Of a stretch of 64,000 bases of DNA, positions 16,838-25,900 are shown piece by piece. Origin of the DNA: Bradyrhizobium agreste (GTDB taxonomy: Bacteria; Pseudomonadota; Alphaproteobacteria; Rhizobiales; Xanthobacteraceae); contig NZ_JACCHP010000012.1 in assembly GCF_016031625.1 (NCBI RefSeq), forward strand, positions 124,001 through 188,000, in the 5' to 3' direction. The number at the start of each line of letters is the position of its first letter. Position 1 is the first letter of the stretch. Made by a program: the position numbers and the translations under genes. A model generated the notes under the pieces. It did no database searches and was not told the origin of the DNA. It saw only the letters and a program-made list of their open reading frames with translations.

Positions 16838-18055
16838 ATGACACGCCAAGAACAGCGTGCGCAGGATGATGCGCTTTCACGACGAACACTGGTCCGGGGG
16901 CTGGCGCTCGGCGCCGCGGCCACGCTGGCGGGCCCCGCGCTGGCCCAGACCGGGCCCGCCGCACCGCCGACGACGATCACGACGCCGCCGCGCGATTTCG
17001 GCCCGGGCGGCGCGCCGACGACCTATTTCTGGGATCCCGACATCATCGCGGTCGATCCGTCCTTCAACGATCTCGCGCAGCCCAACACCGCGATCAAGCG
17101 TCTCTACACGGGGCTGCTCTGGGCCGAAGGCCCGGCGTGGAGTGCGCAGGGCCGCTATCTCTTGTGGAGCGACATTCCCAACAACCGGCAGATGCGCTGG
17201 ACCGAGGACGACGGCCGCGTCAGCGTGTTCCGCTCGCCCTCCAACAATTCCAACGGCAACTCGTTCGACTTCCAGGGCCGCCAGCTCTCCTGCGAGCACC
17301 TGACGCGGCGGGTCACGCGCTACGAGCATGACGGCACCGCCACGGTGCTCGCCGATTCCTTCCAGGGCAAGAAGCTGAACTCGCCGAACGACATCGCCGC
17401 GCATCCCGACGGCAGCTATTGGTTTACCGATCCGCCCTATGGCGGCCAGCTCTACGAAGGCGAGCCCGACGTCGCGGGCGGCCCGAGCAATGCAGGCGGC
17501 AAGCTCAACCCGAGAATTGGACAGCCGGCCGGCTTCGTGCCGGGCAAGCGCGAGCTGCCGACCAATTGCTATCGCATCGATCCCTCTGGCCGCATCGACC
17601 TCGTCGTCACCGAGGACCAGGTGCCCGACCCGAACGGGCTCTGCTTCTCGCCCGACTACAAGAAGCTCTACATCGCCTCTACCGGAAAGGGACCGGGCGA
17701 CAGCGGCCCCGGCGGCAAGGGCGAGATCTTCGTGTTCGACGTCGGCAGCGACAACAAGCTGTCGAACCTGAAGAAGTTCAGCGATTGCGTGATCGACGGC
17801 GTGAAGTGCGGACCGGATGGTCTGCGCTGCGACGTCAACGGCAATCTCTGGGCCTCCAGCAATGCCGGACGCGCCGTCGGCTACAGCGGCGTCACGGTAT
17901 GGTCGCCGGAGGGCAAGCTGCTCGGCCGCATCCGCCTGCCGGAAGTGTGCGGCAACGTCTGCTTCGGCGGTCCCAAGCGCAACCGCCTGTTCATGGCCGC
18001 GAGCCAATCGCTCTACGCCGTATACACTGCGACGCAAGGCGCCGGACCGGGCTGA
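16838..18055 (+). CDS. Tat-exported SMP-30/gluconolactonase-like protein, 405 aa
   Basis: The ATG at 16838 is chosen: GGGAGG is 6 nt upstream and only 3 nt before the alternative GTG. Residues about 15-37 (SRRTLVRGLALGAAATLAGP) form a twin-arginine signal. The mature protein shows the six-bladed propeller signatures of the SMP-30/gluconolaconase/LRE-like family: AEGPAWSAQGRYLLWSDIPN, LNSPNDIAAHPDGSYWFTDP, DPNGLCFSPDYKKLYIA and GPDGLRCDVNGNLWAS, with the Glu, Asn and Asp metal ligands. It would open sugar or other lactones in the periplasm. A GC-rich hairpin follows the stop. Confidence 0.9.
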   Translation: MTRQEQRAQDDALSRRTLVRGLALGAAATLAGPALAQTGPAAPPTTITTPPRDFGPGGAPTTYFWDPDIIAVDPSFNDLAQPNTAIKRLYTGLLWAEGPAWSAQGRYLLWSDIPNNRQMRWTEDDGRVSVFRSPSNNSNGNSFDFQGRQLSCEHLTRRVTRYEHDGTATVLADSFQGKKLNSPNDIAAHPDGSYWFTDPPYGGQLYEGEPDVAGGPSNAGGKLNPRIGQPAGFVPGKRELPTNCYRIDPSGRIDLVVTEDQVPDPNGLCFSPDYKKLYIASTGKGPGDSGPGGKGEIFVFDVGSDNKLSNLKKFSDCVIDGVKCGPDGLRCDVNGNLWASSNAGRAVGYSGVTVWSPEGKLLGRIRLPEVCGNVCFGGPKRNRLFMAASQSLYAVYTATQGAGPG

Positions 18056-18077
18056 GCGGCACCGTCCCACGAGCGAG

Positions 18078-18102
18078 CGCGCCGGCGTGAAGCGCCGGCG
18101 CG
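18078..18102 (+). terminator. Probable terminator of the lactonase gene
   Basis: A perfect 10-bp GC stem CGCGCCGGCG/CGCCGGCGCG with a 5-nt loop lies 22 nt after the stop. It is followed by TTAATTTGCGTTTT, a loose T-rich stretch rather than a clean T-run. Confidence 0.55.
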
Positions 18103-18276
18103 GAGTTAATTTGCGTTTTGTGACGGCACCACGACACGCTGATCGCCGTTTTCCGATCGTCGAGCAAATCTCCGCCATCAAATCAACGAAGATGGGTCGC
18201 GCAGCAGAACCGTGGCGCGGCGTGAAAGCATGACGCGATCTCCAGCCAGCCTCGAGCATGAAATGGGAGTTGCGCA

Positions 18277-19461
18277 ATGCGCCGCATGCCAAACGACACC
18301 ATCATCGTCAGCGTTGGAAGCCAGGAGCTCGTGATCGCGTTCGGAGACCCCGGTCTACAAGCCGACGCCCGCGGCGGCAACGACATCATGATCGCAACGG
18401 TCGATGGCGGGCCCAGCAGCCTGCTGTTCGTCGGTGACGAGTCGGTCCTGGAGGGCCGATCGCATGGCGGCAACGACCTTCTCGTCGCGACCGTCCAGGG
18501 CCTTCTGACCTATACGTATTTCGACGGAGACGCGCAGATCATGTCCGGCCAAGCCCATGGCGGCAACGACGTGCTGCATGTCGACGCCTCGCGCGCGATC
18601 TATGCGAACGTCTATCTCTCGGGCGAGGCCGAAATCGCCATGACCGGCGACGCCAAGGGCGGCAATGACCTCATCACGGCAGAGATGGGCGACAGATCGT
18701 ATGGTGAGTTCAGCGGCGATGCCGGATCGCTCATGAGCGGCAACGCCCAAGGCGGCAACGACGTCATCAGCGTGGTCCAGGCCGGTCCCTCCGGAAACGT
18801 GTCGCTGTCCGGTGATACCTTGATGTCCATGATGGGCGATGCGCGCGGCGGCAATGACATGCTCATCTATACGGTCGCTGTCGACGCGCGGTCCGGCGGC
18901 GCATCGCTTTTCGGCGATGGCGGTTACATGAGCGACAATGCCCGCGGCGGAGACGACCTCCTGATCGCAACCGTCGACGGCAATCCCGATTCGATCTCCA
19001 TCGCGCTCGTCGGCGATGCCTCACTGATGTTCGGCAACGCACAGGGTGGCAACGATATCCTCTCCGGGAGCAATCACGACGATTGGCTTTTTGGCGATGC
19101 GCGCACCTACGCCCCCGCCGTGGGTGGCTCGATCGCGGGCGGCCGGGACGTCCTCAACGGCGGCGGCGGCAATGATCAGATCTGGGGCGGACCGAACAAC
19201 GATCTGTTCGTATTCAACGCGGGTTCGGGCCAGGACGTCATCAACGACTTCGATCAGGGCAACGCGGCTGGGGGCAGCACCGCAGCGGAGCACGATGTCA
19301 TCGACCTGCAAGATTATGACCTGTCAGGATGGAGCGCGTTGAAGAGCCTGATCGGCGACGACGGCTCCGGCAATGCCGTGATCCACCTGGCGAGCGATGA
19401 CACGATCACGCTGAACGGGATTCACGCGGCCGATCTGAAGGCCACGGATTTCATCATCTGA
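18277..19461 (+). CDS. Secreted calcium-binding-type protein with a 31-33 residue GGND repeat, 394 aa
   Basis: GGND or GGDD recurs at residues 33, 64, 95, 128, 159, 191, 224 and 257, with spacings of 31-33; a last conventional GGGGNDQIWGG is at 296-306. Each unit follows the plan GDAxxGGND-LI...., with a second GD(A) about 13-20 residues before the GGND. This resembles hemolysin-type (RTX) repeats but with a long period instead of nine. There is no N-terminal signal and the C-terminus ends hydrophobic (ATDFII), as in type I secretion substrates; the secretion route is inferred. No secretion genes are nearby. GGGAG precedes the ATG. Confidence 0.85.
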   Translation: MRRMPNDTIIVSVGSQELVIAFGDPGLQADARGGNDIMIATVDGGPSSLLFVGDESVLEGRSHGGNDLLVATVQGLLTYTYFDGDAQIMSGQAHGGNDVLHVDASRAIYANVYLSGEAEIAMTGDAKGGNDLITAEMGDRSYGEFSGDAGSLMSGNAQGGNDVISVVQAGPSGNVSLSGDTLMSMMGDARGGNDMLIYTVAVDARSGGASLFGDGGYMSDNARGGDDLLIATVDGNPDSISIALVGDASLMFGNAQGGNDILSGSNHDDWLFGDARTYAPAVGGSIAGGRDVLNGGGGNDQIWGGPNNDLFVFNAGSGQDVINDFDQGNAAGGSTAAEHDVIDLQDYDLSGWSALKSLIGDDGSGNAVIHLASDDTITLNGIHAADLKATDFII

Positions 19462-19628
19462 ACGCAGTGTGATCGGCTCGGTCGCCCGGGACGACGGCCC
19501 ATTTCGCAATTGCGTTCTATGCCGCGGACGGCGGACCTCGACTTTCGCGATGTTGACTTTCCGCCGTCGCGCTCCCCATACTTCGCGAACAACAACAAGA
19601 TCAAACGACGGTTTTGAGGGAGGATAGG

Positions 19629-20939
19629 ATGCCGACTTCACGCAGGCAGCTGCTGAAGACCTCGGCGGCTGCCGCCGCCGCACTCAGCCTCGATTGGACC
19701 CGCGCCCAAGCACAAGCCGAGACTATACGCATCGGCCTGATCTACGACCTCACCGGCCCCTTCGCCGCCGGCGGCTCGGTCGCCTCGTCGATCGGGGCGC
19801 AGATCGCCATCGATCTCGTCAACGAGAAAGGCGGTGTCGGCGGCAAATACAAGATTGCTCCGGTCGCCGCGGATTCGCAGAGCAAGCCCGACGTTGCGAT
19901 CAACGAGGCCGAACGCCTGATCAGCCAGGAGAAGATCGACATCCTCAACGGCGTCTATGCGAGCTCGCATGCGGTGCCGCTCGCGGCCAAGGTCGAGCAG
20001 CAGAAGAAGATCCTCTGGATCACGACCGCGGTCTCGACCGCCGTGTTCAAGGACAAGAACCTGCAATACGTGTTTCGCGCGCAAATTCATTCAGACCAGT
20101 ATGGCCAGGCCTTTGCAAGCTTCCTCACCGAGCATGCCAAAGCCAAGCTCGGAATCGACCCGAAGGAGGTCAAGGTCGCGTTGATCCACGAGGACGGCCC
20201 CTATGGCGTCGGCGTTGCTTCTGCCGACGAGACTTATGCCAAGGAGGCCGGCATCCAGGTCGTGCTGCGCGAGGGCTATTCGGCCTCTGCACCCGACCTG
20301 TCGGTGCTGGTGACCAAGATCAAGCGTGCCAAGGCCGATGTGATCTCGCATGCGGGCTACAACCCCGATATCACCCTGTTCCTGCGCCAGGCACGCGAGA
20401 GCGGATTGCGCTTCAAGATGCTGTTCGGGGCCGGTGCCGGCTACAGCCAGCTCGACAAGCTGCGCGCCACTTTCGGCGCCGACATCGATCATTTCTGCAA
20501 CATCGACCCCGTGCCGGCCCAGCTGCTCGATCCCGCCAAGCTCGCGCCCGGCATGGGCGACCTCATCAACGCGATGGTCACGCGCTACAAGGCCAAGACC
20601 GGCGCCACCGACGTGCCGCCACATTGCTCGATGGGCTTCAACCAGACCTGGGTGCTGCTCAACAACGTGCTGCCGATCGCCAAGGAGAAGTACGGCAGCT
20701 TCGAGCCCGAGGCGATCCGGAAAGCGGCGCTCGACGTCGACATCCCCGCCGGCGGCACGATCCAGGGTTATGGCGTGAAATTCTTCCCGCCGGGCACCCC
20801 GCTCTCCGGCCAGAACGAACGCTCGACGCCGGTCGTGATGCAGAACGCCGGCGAGCACATCTCCGTGGTGTGGCCGACCAACATCCGCACGCAGGACCCG
20901 GTCTTCCCGCTGCCGAAGGGCTCGACCTACGGGGCATGA
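19629..20939 (+). CDS. ABC transporter substrate-binding protein, branched-chain amino acid type, with twin-arginine-like signal, 436 aa
   Basis: The ATG at 19629 follows GAGGGAGGATAGG; a start 15 nt earlier would lie in front of that site. The N-terminus SRRQLLKTSAAAAAALSL is a Tat-like signal. The mature region ETIRIGLIYDLTGPFAAGGS, NEKGGVGGKYKIAPV and ADSQSKPDVAINEAERLI places it in the LivK/HAAT class. It is clearly similar in order and motifs to the binding protein at 55408-56718 (both have IYDLTGP, ADSQSKPDVAINEA-RLI, HEDG-YGV and GYNPDIT), so the two are paralogues. No permease genes are adjacent here. Ligand unknown. Confidence 0.92.
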   Translation: MPTSRRQLLKTSAAAAAALSLDWTRAQAQAETIRIGLIYDLTGPFAAGGSVASSIGAQIAIDLVNEKGGVGGKYKIAPVAADSQSKPDVAINEAERLISQEKIDILNGVYASSHAVPLAAKVEQQKKILWITTAVSTAVFKDKNLQYVFRAQIHSDQYGQAFASFLTEHAKAKLGIDPKEVKVALIHEDGPYGVGVASADETYAKEAGIQVVLREGYSASAPDLSVLVTKIKRAKADVISHAGYNPDITLFLRQARESGLRFKMLFGAGAGYSQLDKLRATFGADIDHFCNIDPVPAQLLDPAKLAPGMGDLINAMVTRYKAKTGATDVPPHCSMGFNQTWVLLNNVLPIAKEKYGSFEPEAIRKAALDVDIPAGGTIQGYGVKFFPPGTPLSGQNERSTPVVMQNAGEHISVVWPTNIRTQDPVFPLPKGSTYGA

Positions 20940-20956
20940 GAGAGCGTCGCACTCCC

Positions 20957-21111
20957 ACCCTCCCCTGGAGGGGGAGGGTCGCCACGCATGCAGCGAAGCG
21001 GAATGCGTGGCGGGGTGGGGTGATCTCTCCACGCGGGCACTGCCCGATTGGAGAGATCACCCCACCCCGCTCGCGCTACGCGCGATCGACCCTCCCCCTC
21101 CAGGGGAGGGT
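20957..21111. repeat. Dispersed palindromic element (ACCCTCCCCTGGAGG type), copy 1
   Basis: Both ends carry ACCCTCCCCTGGAGGGGGAG-like arms and the interior has GGGGTGGGGTGATCTCTCC facing GGAGAGATCACCCCACCCC, so nearly the whole element folds on itself. A second copy is at 60425-60585. It sits between convergent genes. Confidence 0.9.
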
Positions 21112-21123
21112 AAAGAGCAGCCC

Positions 21124-22293
21124 CTACAACACCACTCGCCGCCCCTCCTCTGCGGCCCAATACCCCGCGTAGTTCACCTTGATCGTCTCATAGGCCAGCG
21201 CGAGATCCGACAACGGCTGCCGGCCGGTCGCGGCGCATTCCATGAAGTCCTGAATCTCCTGCAAATAGCCCCGCGTCCATTCCTCCTCGAGGCAGACATA
21301 TTGCCAGCCGGTTTTGCGGTCGACCTTCTCGGTGATGTAGACGCCCGCGAGCTTCTCCTCGCTGGTCTGATAGCTCATCAGATGATTGTTCGGCGTGATG
21401 TTGGCGAACAGCGAGCCGCCGCTCGTATAGGTCTCGATCAGGTTGCGCACGCCGCCCATGATCATGTCGCCGGAGAACACCGTCGCCTTGGTACCGTCCG
21501 AGAAGGTGGCGGTGAGCGTGCCCCAGTCCTCGACGTCGACGGGATTGGCCTTGATGTAGCTGCGCTCCTCGGGCTTGAGCCCGGCGGTGACGTTGCCGAC
21601 ATCGCCGGTGACGCTGGCGACGCGGATACGCTCACCGCGCGCCTTGGCTTCGACCTGCTTCAAATACAGCACGGCCGAGAGCGGATGGCAGCCCATGCGG
21701 ATCAGCGCTCCGCCGCCCGTCATCGCCCACTGCGCGGCATGCGCGGCGTGCGAGCCGGAATGGCTCTCCTCGCCCTTCATGAACAGGATCTTGTCCTTGG
21801 TCGCCTTGATGATCTCGGCGGTCTTGGTCACCGCCGGCGCGTAGATCCAGTCCTCGGCATACATGAAGAGCTTGTCCGTGCGCTCGATCGCGGCGCGCGT
21901 CTTGTCCATCTCTTCGATCACGCGCTCATACATCAGCGCCTTCGGCACGTGCTTGCCGATCGGCTGCGGATCGCCCTCGCGGCCGAAATAGCCGGCGAAC
22001 GGCTTTTCGCAAATGACATGCTTGCCGGCCTGCATGGCGGCGACGATCATCTCGGCATGAAGATTGGGCGGGGTGCAGATGTCGACGACGTCGAGATCGC
22101 GATCTGCGATCAGCTCGGCGAAGCTCCGGTAAACACGCGGGATATTGTGATGCCGGGCAAACGCGACAACCTTGTCGCCGCGGGCGGCGACCGCCGCGAC
22201 CTCGACGTCAACGCCATAGACGCGCCGGAACGCATACATGTGCAGCTCCGACACGAAGCCGCAGCCGACGAGTCCCACCCTGATCCCAGCCAT
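21124..22293 (-). CDS. Gfo/Idh/MocA family NAD(P)-dependent oxidoreductase, 389 aa
   Basis: The N-terminus IRVGLVGCGFVSELHMYAF is the dinucleotide-binding fold of this family, and HVICEKPFAGYFG contains the EKP motif whose Lys is used in catalysis. The second domain begins about residue 150 and carries MGCHPLSAVLYL, the substrate His region. Family members oxidise or reduce sugars, inositols and related compounds. The substrate cannot be told from the sequence. The gene stands alone, with a palindromic repeat between it and the convergent binding-protein gene. Confidence 0.92.
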   Translation of the reverse strand: MAGIRVGLVGCGFVSELHMYAFRRVYGVDVEVAAVAARGDKVVAFARHHNIPRVYRSFAELIADRDLDVVDICTPPNLHAEMIVAAMQAGKHVICEKPFAGYFGREGDPQPIGKHVPKALMYERVIEEMDKTRAAIERTDKLFMYAEDWIYAPAVTKTAEIIKATKDKILFMKGEESHSGSHAAHAAQWAMTGGGALIRMGCHPLSAVLYLKQVEAKARGERIRVASVTGDVGNVTAGLKPEERSYIKANPVDVEDWGTLTATFSDGTKATVFSGDMIMGGVRNLIETYTSGGSLFANITPNNHLMSYQTSEEKLAGVYITEKVDRKTGWQYVCLEEEWTRGYLQEIQDFMECAATGRQPLSDLALAYETIKVNYAGYWAAEEGRRVVL

Positions 22294-22336
22294 AGCGCCC
22301 CCTTGCGTTGGGCGGCACTATAGCGCGGTCCGAGGC

Positions 22337-22651
22337 CTAATCCACCGAGACGCGCACCACGCCGGCGCTCATCATGCCGAGCGCCCGGGCGGCGGGCACC
22401 GAGAGATCGACGATGCGGCCGCGGATGAAGGGGCCGCGATCATTGACGCGGCACTGGATCGTGCGACCGCTGTAGGACACCCTGAGCACGCTGCCGAACG
22501 GACGCGTGCGGTGGGCGCAGGTCAGCTCGCCGCCTTTGCCGGCTTTTCCGTATCCGTAATAAGAAGCGAGTCCGGTTTCGGCATTTGCAATGGACGTGAA
22601 AGCGAGACTTGAAGCCGCAAGGCAAAGCAATAGCATCGGCTGCGCGCGCAC
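22337..22651 (-). CDS. RlpA-like double-psi beta-barrel protein, 104 aa
   Basis: I start at GTG 22651 with GGAG 8 nt upstream; a TTG further up and an ATG 15 nt inside are alternatives. Residues 5-24 are a signal peptide ending SIANA. The mature part GLASYYGYGKAGKGGELTCA, PFGSVLRVSY, CRVNDRGPFIRGRIVDLSVP is the RlpA/DPBB fold. RlpA-type proteins bind or cleave septal peptidoglycan. There is no SPOR domain and no lipobox, so this is a minimal periplasmic version. A lipoprotein relative is at 37982-38500. Confidence 0.88.
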   Translation of the reverse strand: MRAQPMLLLCLAASSLAFTSIANAETGLASYYGYGKAGKGGELTCAHRTRPFGSVLRVSYSGRTIQCRVNDRGPFIRGRIVDLSVPAARALGMMSAGVVRVSVD

Positions 22652-22755
22652 GGCACCGCTCCGGTTGGCCCTTGCCCGGCGCTGCAAACGTCGCTTTGTT
22701 CCCTTGGGTTCCGGGAACCCTGCTGGGAAATGCCCGGCAGGGCGATCACACTTTG

Positions 22756-23601
22756 TTACTGCCGGTGGAACACCAGCGTGCGGACCTCGATGCTTTCGCG
22801 GGGCGCGGCATCGGCTGGCGTGGTTGGATCGGCGAACGCGGTATGCGGCCCGAAGCGGGTGCGGCCGTCGGTTGCGGAATCATAGCACTTCAGCAGCAGC
22901 GCCTCGTCCGGCGTCATCTCCGGGAAATAGAACCAGCGGTGGTTCGGATTGTATTTCACCGAATAGGTCTCGCCGCGGCGGTTGGGATAGATCAGGTCGG
23001 AAGCGACGAGGTCTTCCGGCTCAACCGTGGTGCCGTCGGCCATGGCGAGCGGCGAATCGCGCAAGGGGCCGCGGATCGGCCGCCACAGATTGATCACCTG
23101 CACACGCCCCTTCAGCAGCTCCTCGGCTTCATCAGGCAGATGCTCGCGAACGCGATTGGCACCGGACGCGATGGTCTGGTCGACGTGGACGCGCGTGGCC
23201 GGCTGACGCGGGCCGCCGCCGCGGATGTCCGGCGCGCCCTCGACACGCTTGCGCACGGTGTGGTCGAAGATGACAACGCGATCAGCCTTCAGCGTCGCGC
23301 GCAGGAACGCCTCGACCGCTGGATAGTAGACGCTGCGGATTTCCTCGTCGTTGTAAAAGTCCTTCACCTGCGTCGGGTGACGCACCAGCGCAAAGCCCTC
23401 GCGATCCAGCGAGAAATTCTGCGCGATCAGCCGCGCATCGAAGACCGGGACCTGGTGCGGCTCCGGCAGCGAGGTGCTTTTCGGCTCGCCCGGCGGCGGA
23501 TCGAACGCATAGGTGCGCGGCTTGCCGTCGATCGGCGCGAGATAATTGAGTTCGGCAGTGACGAAGGGAAGCGATTCGATTTTTGTTTCTTGCAGGCCCA
23601 T
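22756..23601 (-). CDS. CmcJ/NvfI-like oxidoreductase, 281 aa
   Basis: The ATG at 23601 (GLQETKIESLPFVTAELNYL) begins the conserved part; a longer frame upstream lacks similarity. The segments GFALVRHPTQVKDFYNDEEI, VFDHTVRKR, RVHVDQT and INLWRPIRGPLRDSPLAMAD are typical of the CmcJ-like group, linked to cephamycin 7-alpha-hydroxylation in Streptomyces and to gibberellin desaturases and fungal NvfI. Many members are uncharacterised iron-type oxygenases. Two conserved His sites (FDHT and VHVD) would suit metal binding. The substrate here is unknown and no pathway genes are alongside. Confidence 0.85.
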   Translation of the reverse strand: MGLQETKIESLPFVTAELNYLAPIDGKPRTYAFDPPPGEPKSTSLPEPHQVPVFDARLIAQNFSLDREGFALVRHPTQVKDFYNDEEIRSVYYPAVEAFLRATLKADRVVIFDHTVRKRVEGAPDIRGGGPRQPATRVHVDQTIASGANRVREHLPDEAEELLKGRVQVINLWRPIRGPLRDSPLAMADGTTVEPEDLVASDLIYPNRRGETYSVKYNPNHRWFYFPEMTPDEALLLKCYDSATDGRTRFGPHTAFADPTTPADAAPRESIEVRTLVFHRQ

Positions 23602-23875
23602 GGCCAGTCTCCCGATGTGATCGTCGGATTGATCTTTGCGGGAGTGCACCGTGCTGCAAGAGCTGCGGTGCAAATAGCAATACGGCTGTTGTCGGCGGCG
23701 AGGAACGCAGAAGGAAGTTGGCGAGAAATGCCGGTGCTAGGGAAACGCCGTTCTCGTCTCACGGATGCGAGAGGCTTCGTAAATTCTCGTGTCGACGGCA
23801 TCTCGCCGCGATCCTGCTCATGCATGTTGCATACATGAGCCTGATCGTGTGGCTCTCGTTCTAGCGGCGCGGTGC

Positions 23876-24298
23876 TCACCAATATCTGTAATAGTGGCGG
23901 TGATACACCCGGTACGGCCGGTAGTAGCCGTAGCTGTAATACGGACGATAGGGCCGATAATAGCGCGGATAAGCCGGTCCGTAGCCGTAACCATAATAGG
24001 CTGGGGCATAACCGTAGCCGTAGCCCGGATATCCATAGCCGTAATACGGTCCGCCGTAATAGCCGTAGCCGTAAGGAGCGCCGGCCGCGATGGCGCTGCC
24101 GATGATCGCGCCGGCCGCAAGACCGCCGAGACCCCAGCCCCATCCGCCACGCCAATGCACCTGCGCGACGTTGTCACCGGCCGCAGCCTTCATCGCCGCG
24201 ACGTTGGTCGGCATCGGGGCCGCCGTGGCCTGCCCGATCTGGGCCGCCATGACCGCGCCGGCCAGCGAACAGGCAATTGCCGTCCTCCAGATCCTCAT
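23876..24298 (-). CDS. Gly/Tyr-rich exported hypothetical protein, 140 aa
   Basis: The ATG at 24298 follows GGGAG. Residues 1-27 are a signal peptide (QATAAP). Residues about 50-72 form a glycine-rich hydrophobic segment (GGLAAGAIIGSAIAAGAPYG). The C-terminal 70 residues are almost only Gly, Tyr, Pro and Arg (YGYGYYGGPYYGYGYPGYGY and similar, ending RHYYRYW). Proteins of this layout are common in rhizobia and of unknown role. An extracytoplasmic structural or envelope role is inferred from composition alone. Confidence 0.75.
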   Translation of the reverse strand: MRIWRTAIACSLAGAVMAAQIGQATAAPMPTNVAAMKAAAGDNVAQVHWRGGWGWGLGGLAAGAIIGSAIAAGAPYGYGYYGGPYYGYGYPGYGYGYAPAYYGYGYGPAYPRYYRPYRPYYSYGYYRPYRVYHRHYYRYW

Positions 24299-24637
24299 CG
24301 TCTTACTCCCTGTCTGAGCTTTCGCTTGGCAAAGGATCGCAGCGCCATGATCGGGCATCCTTGCGCCAAGTCAAAGCGTTGAATTTCAAAGCCTGGAGTT
24401 TGCGTGCACCGCACAAGACGGTTGCCTCCGTTCTGATCAATTGGTGCCCGGCGATATCGTCGTCTGTGACACCCGCACGACGGTGCCTGAGGCCCGGTCA
24501 CCCGGCACAGCATTAAGCTTCCCGTGCATTCGCAACCAACAACCACCTTCACGATTTACTATTCATGCCATTACTATCGGTTCCAGTGTGCGCGGCCGGG
24601 AGGCTTCTCGCGAGCGCCAGAAGTTGGGGAGGATCAC
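24299..24637. other. Gene-free divergent region before glgC
   Basis: This 339-nt region separates the minus-strand Gly/Tyr-rich gene from glgC. It must hold both promoters. It has a stretch richer in A+T near 24535-24590, the likeliest place for the glgC promoter. I see no gene, hairpin or repeat in it. Confidence 0.35.
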
Positions 24638-25900
24638 ATGAGTGCCGCGAGACCCGAGCCGCTTGCCCGTCAGGCGCTGGCCTTTGTCTTGGCCGGAGGA
24701 CGCGGCAGCCGCCTGCTGGAGCTGACCGACCGCCGCGCCAAGCCGGCGGTCTATTTCGGCGGCAAGTCCCGCATCATCGATTTCGCATTGTCGAATGCGG
24801 TGAACTCCGGCATCCGCCGTATCGCGGTGGCGACCCAATACAAGGCGCACAGCCTGATCCGGCACCTTCAGATGGGCTGGAACTTCTTCCGCCCCGAACG
24901 CAACGAGAGTTTTGACATCCTGCCCGCCAGCCAGCGCGTGTCCGAAACCATGTGGTATGTCGGCACGGCGGACGCGGTGTACCAGAACATCGACATCATC
25001 GAATCCCATGCCTGCCGCTTCATCGTGGTGCTGGCCGGCGACCACATCTATAAAATGGACTACGAGGTGATGCTGCGCCAGCACGTCGAGAGCGGCGCCG
25101 ACGTCACCGTCGGCTGCCTCGAAATGCCGCGGTCCGAATCCTCCGGTTTCGGCATCATGCATATCGACGAGAACGGCTGGATTCAGGAGTTCCTGGAGAA
25201 GCCGAAAGATCCGCCGCCGATGCCGGGCAAGCCCGACGTCTCGCTCGCCAGCATGGGCATCTACGTGTTCGATGCGAAATTCCTGTTCGACCAGCTCAAG
25301 CGCGACGCCGATGACCCGAACTCGAACCACGATTTCGGCAAGGACATCATTCCCTACCTCGTCAAGAACGGCCGCGCGATGGCGCACCAATACTCGACCT
25401 CCTGCGTCCGCTCCGGCAGCGACACCCGCGCCTATTGGCGCGACGTCGGCACGGTCGACGCCTATTGGGCGGCCAATATCGACCTCACCGACGTGGTGCC
25501 CGAACTCGATTTGTTCGACCACGCCTGGCCGATCTGGTCCTATGCCGAGATCACGCCGCCGGCGAAATTCGTCCATGACGAGGAGAGCCGGCGCGGCCAG
25601 GCGGTGAGCTCGCTGGTCTCCGGCGGCTGCATCATCTCCGGCGCCTCGCTGCGCCGCTCGCTGCTGTTCACCGGCGTGCGCGTCAACTCCTATGCCAATG
25701 TCGAGAATGCCGTGATCATGCCTTACGTGAATGTCGGCCGCGGCGCCCGCCTCCGGAACGTCGTGATCGACCGAGGCGTCGAGATCCCGGAAGGGCTCGT
25801 CGTCGGCGAGGATCCCGAGTTCGACGGGAAACGCTTCCGCACCACCGAGCAAGGCATCTCGCTGATCACCCAGCCGATGATCGACAGGCTCAATACATGA
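24638..25900 (+). CDS. glgC: Glucose-1-phosphate adenylyltransferase, 420 aa
   Basis: Makes ADP-glucose from ATP and glucose-1-phosphate, the committed step of glycogen synthesis. The nucleotide-binding loop FVLAGGRGSRLLELTDRRAK, PAVYFGGKSRIIDFALSN, the catalytic region VLAGDHIYKMDYE and the substrate Lys in FLEKPK are all intact, and the C-terminal left-handed beta-helix (residues about 300-420) is present. The ATG at 24638 is chosen because GGGGAGGATC lies just upstream; an ORF extension of 38 codons is less likely. It overlaps glgA by 4 nt (ATGA), so the two are translationally coupled. Confidence 0.97.
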   Translation: MSAARPEPLARQALAFVLAGGRGSRLLELTDRRAKPAVYFGGKSRIIDFALSNAVNSGIRRIAVATQYKAHSLIRHLQMGWNFFRPERNESFDILPASQRVSETMWYVGTADAVYQNIDIIESHACRFIVVLAGDHIYKMDYEVMLRQHVESGADVTVGCLEMPRSESSGFGIMHIDENGWIQEFLEKPKDPPPMPGKPDVSLASMGIYVFDAKFLFDQLKRDADDPNSNHDFGKDIIPYLVKNGRAMAHQYSTSCVRSGSDTRAYWRDVGTVDAYWAANIDLTDVVPELDLFDHAWPIWSYAEITPPAKFVHDEESRRGQAVSSLVSGGCIISGASLRRSLLFTGVRVNSYANVENAVIMPYVNVGRGARLRNVVIDRGVEIPEGLVVGEDPEFDGKRFRTTEQGISLITQPMIDRLNT

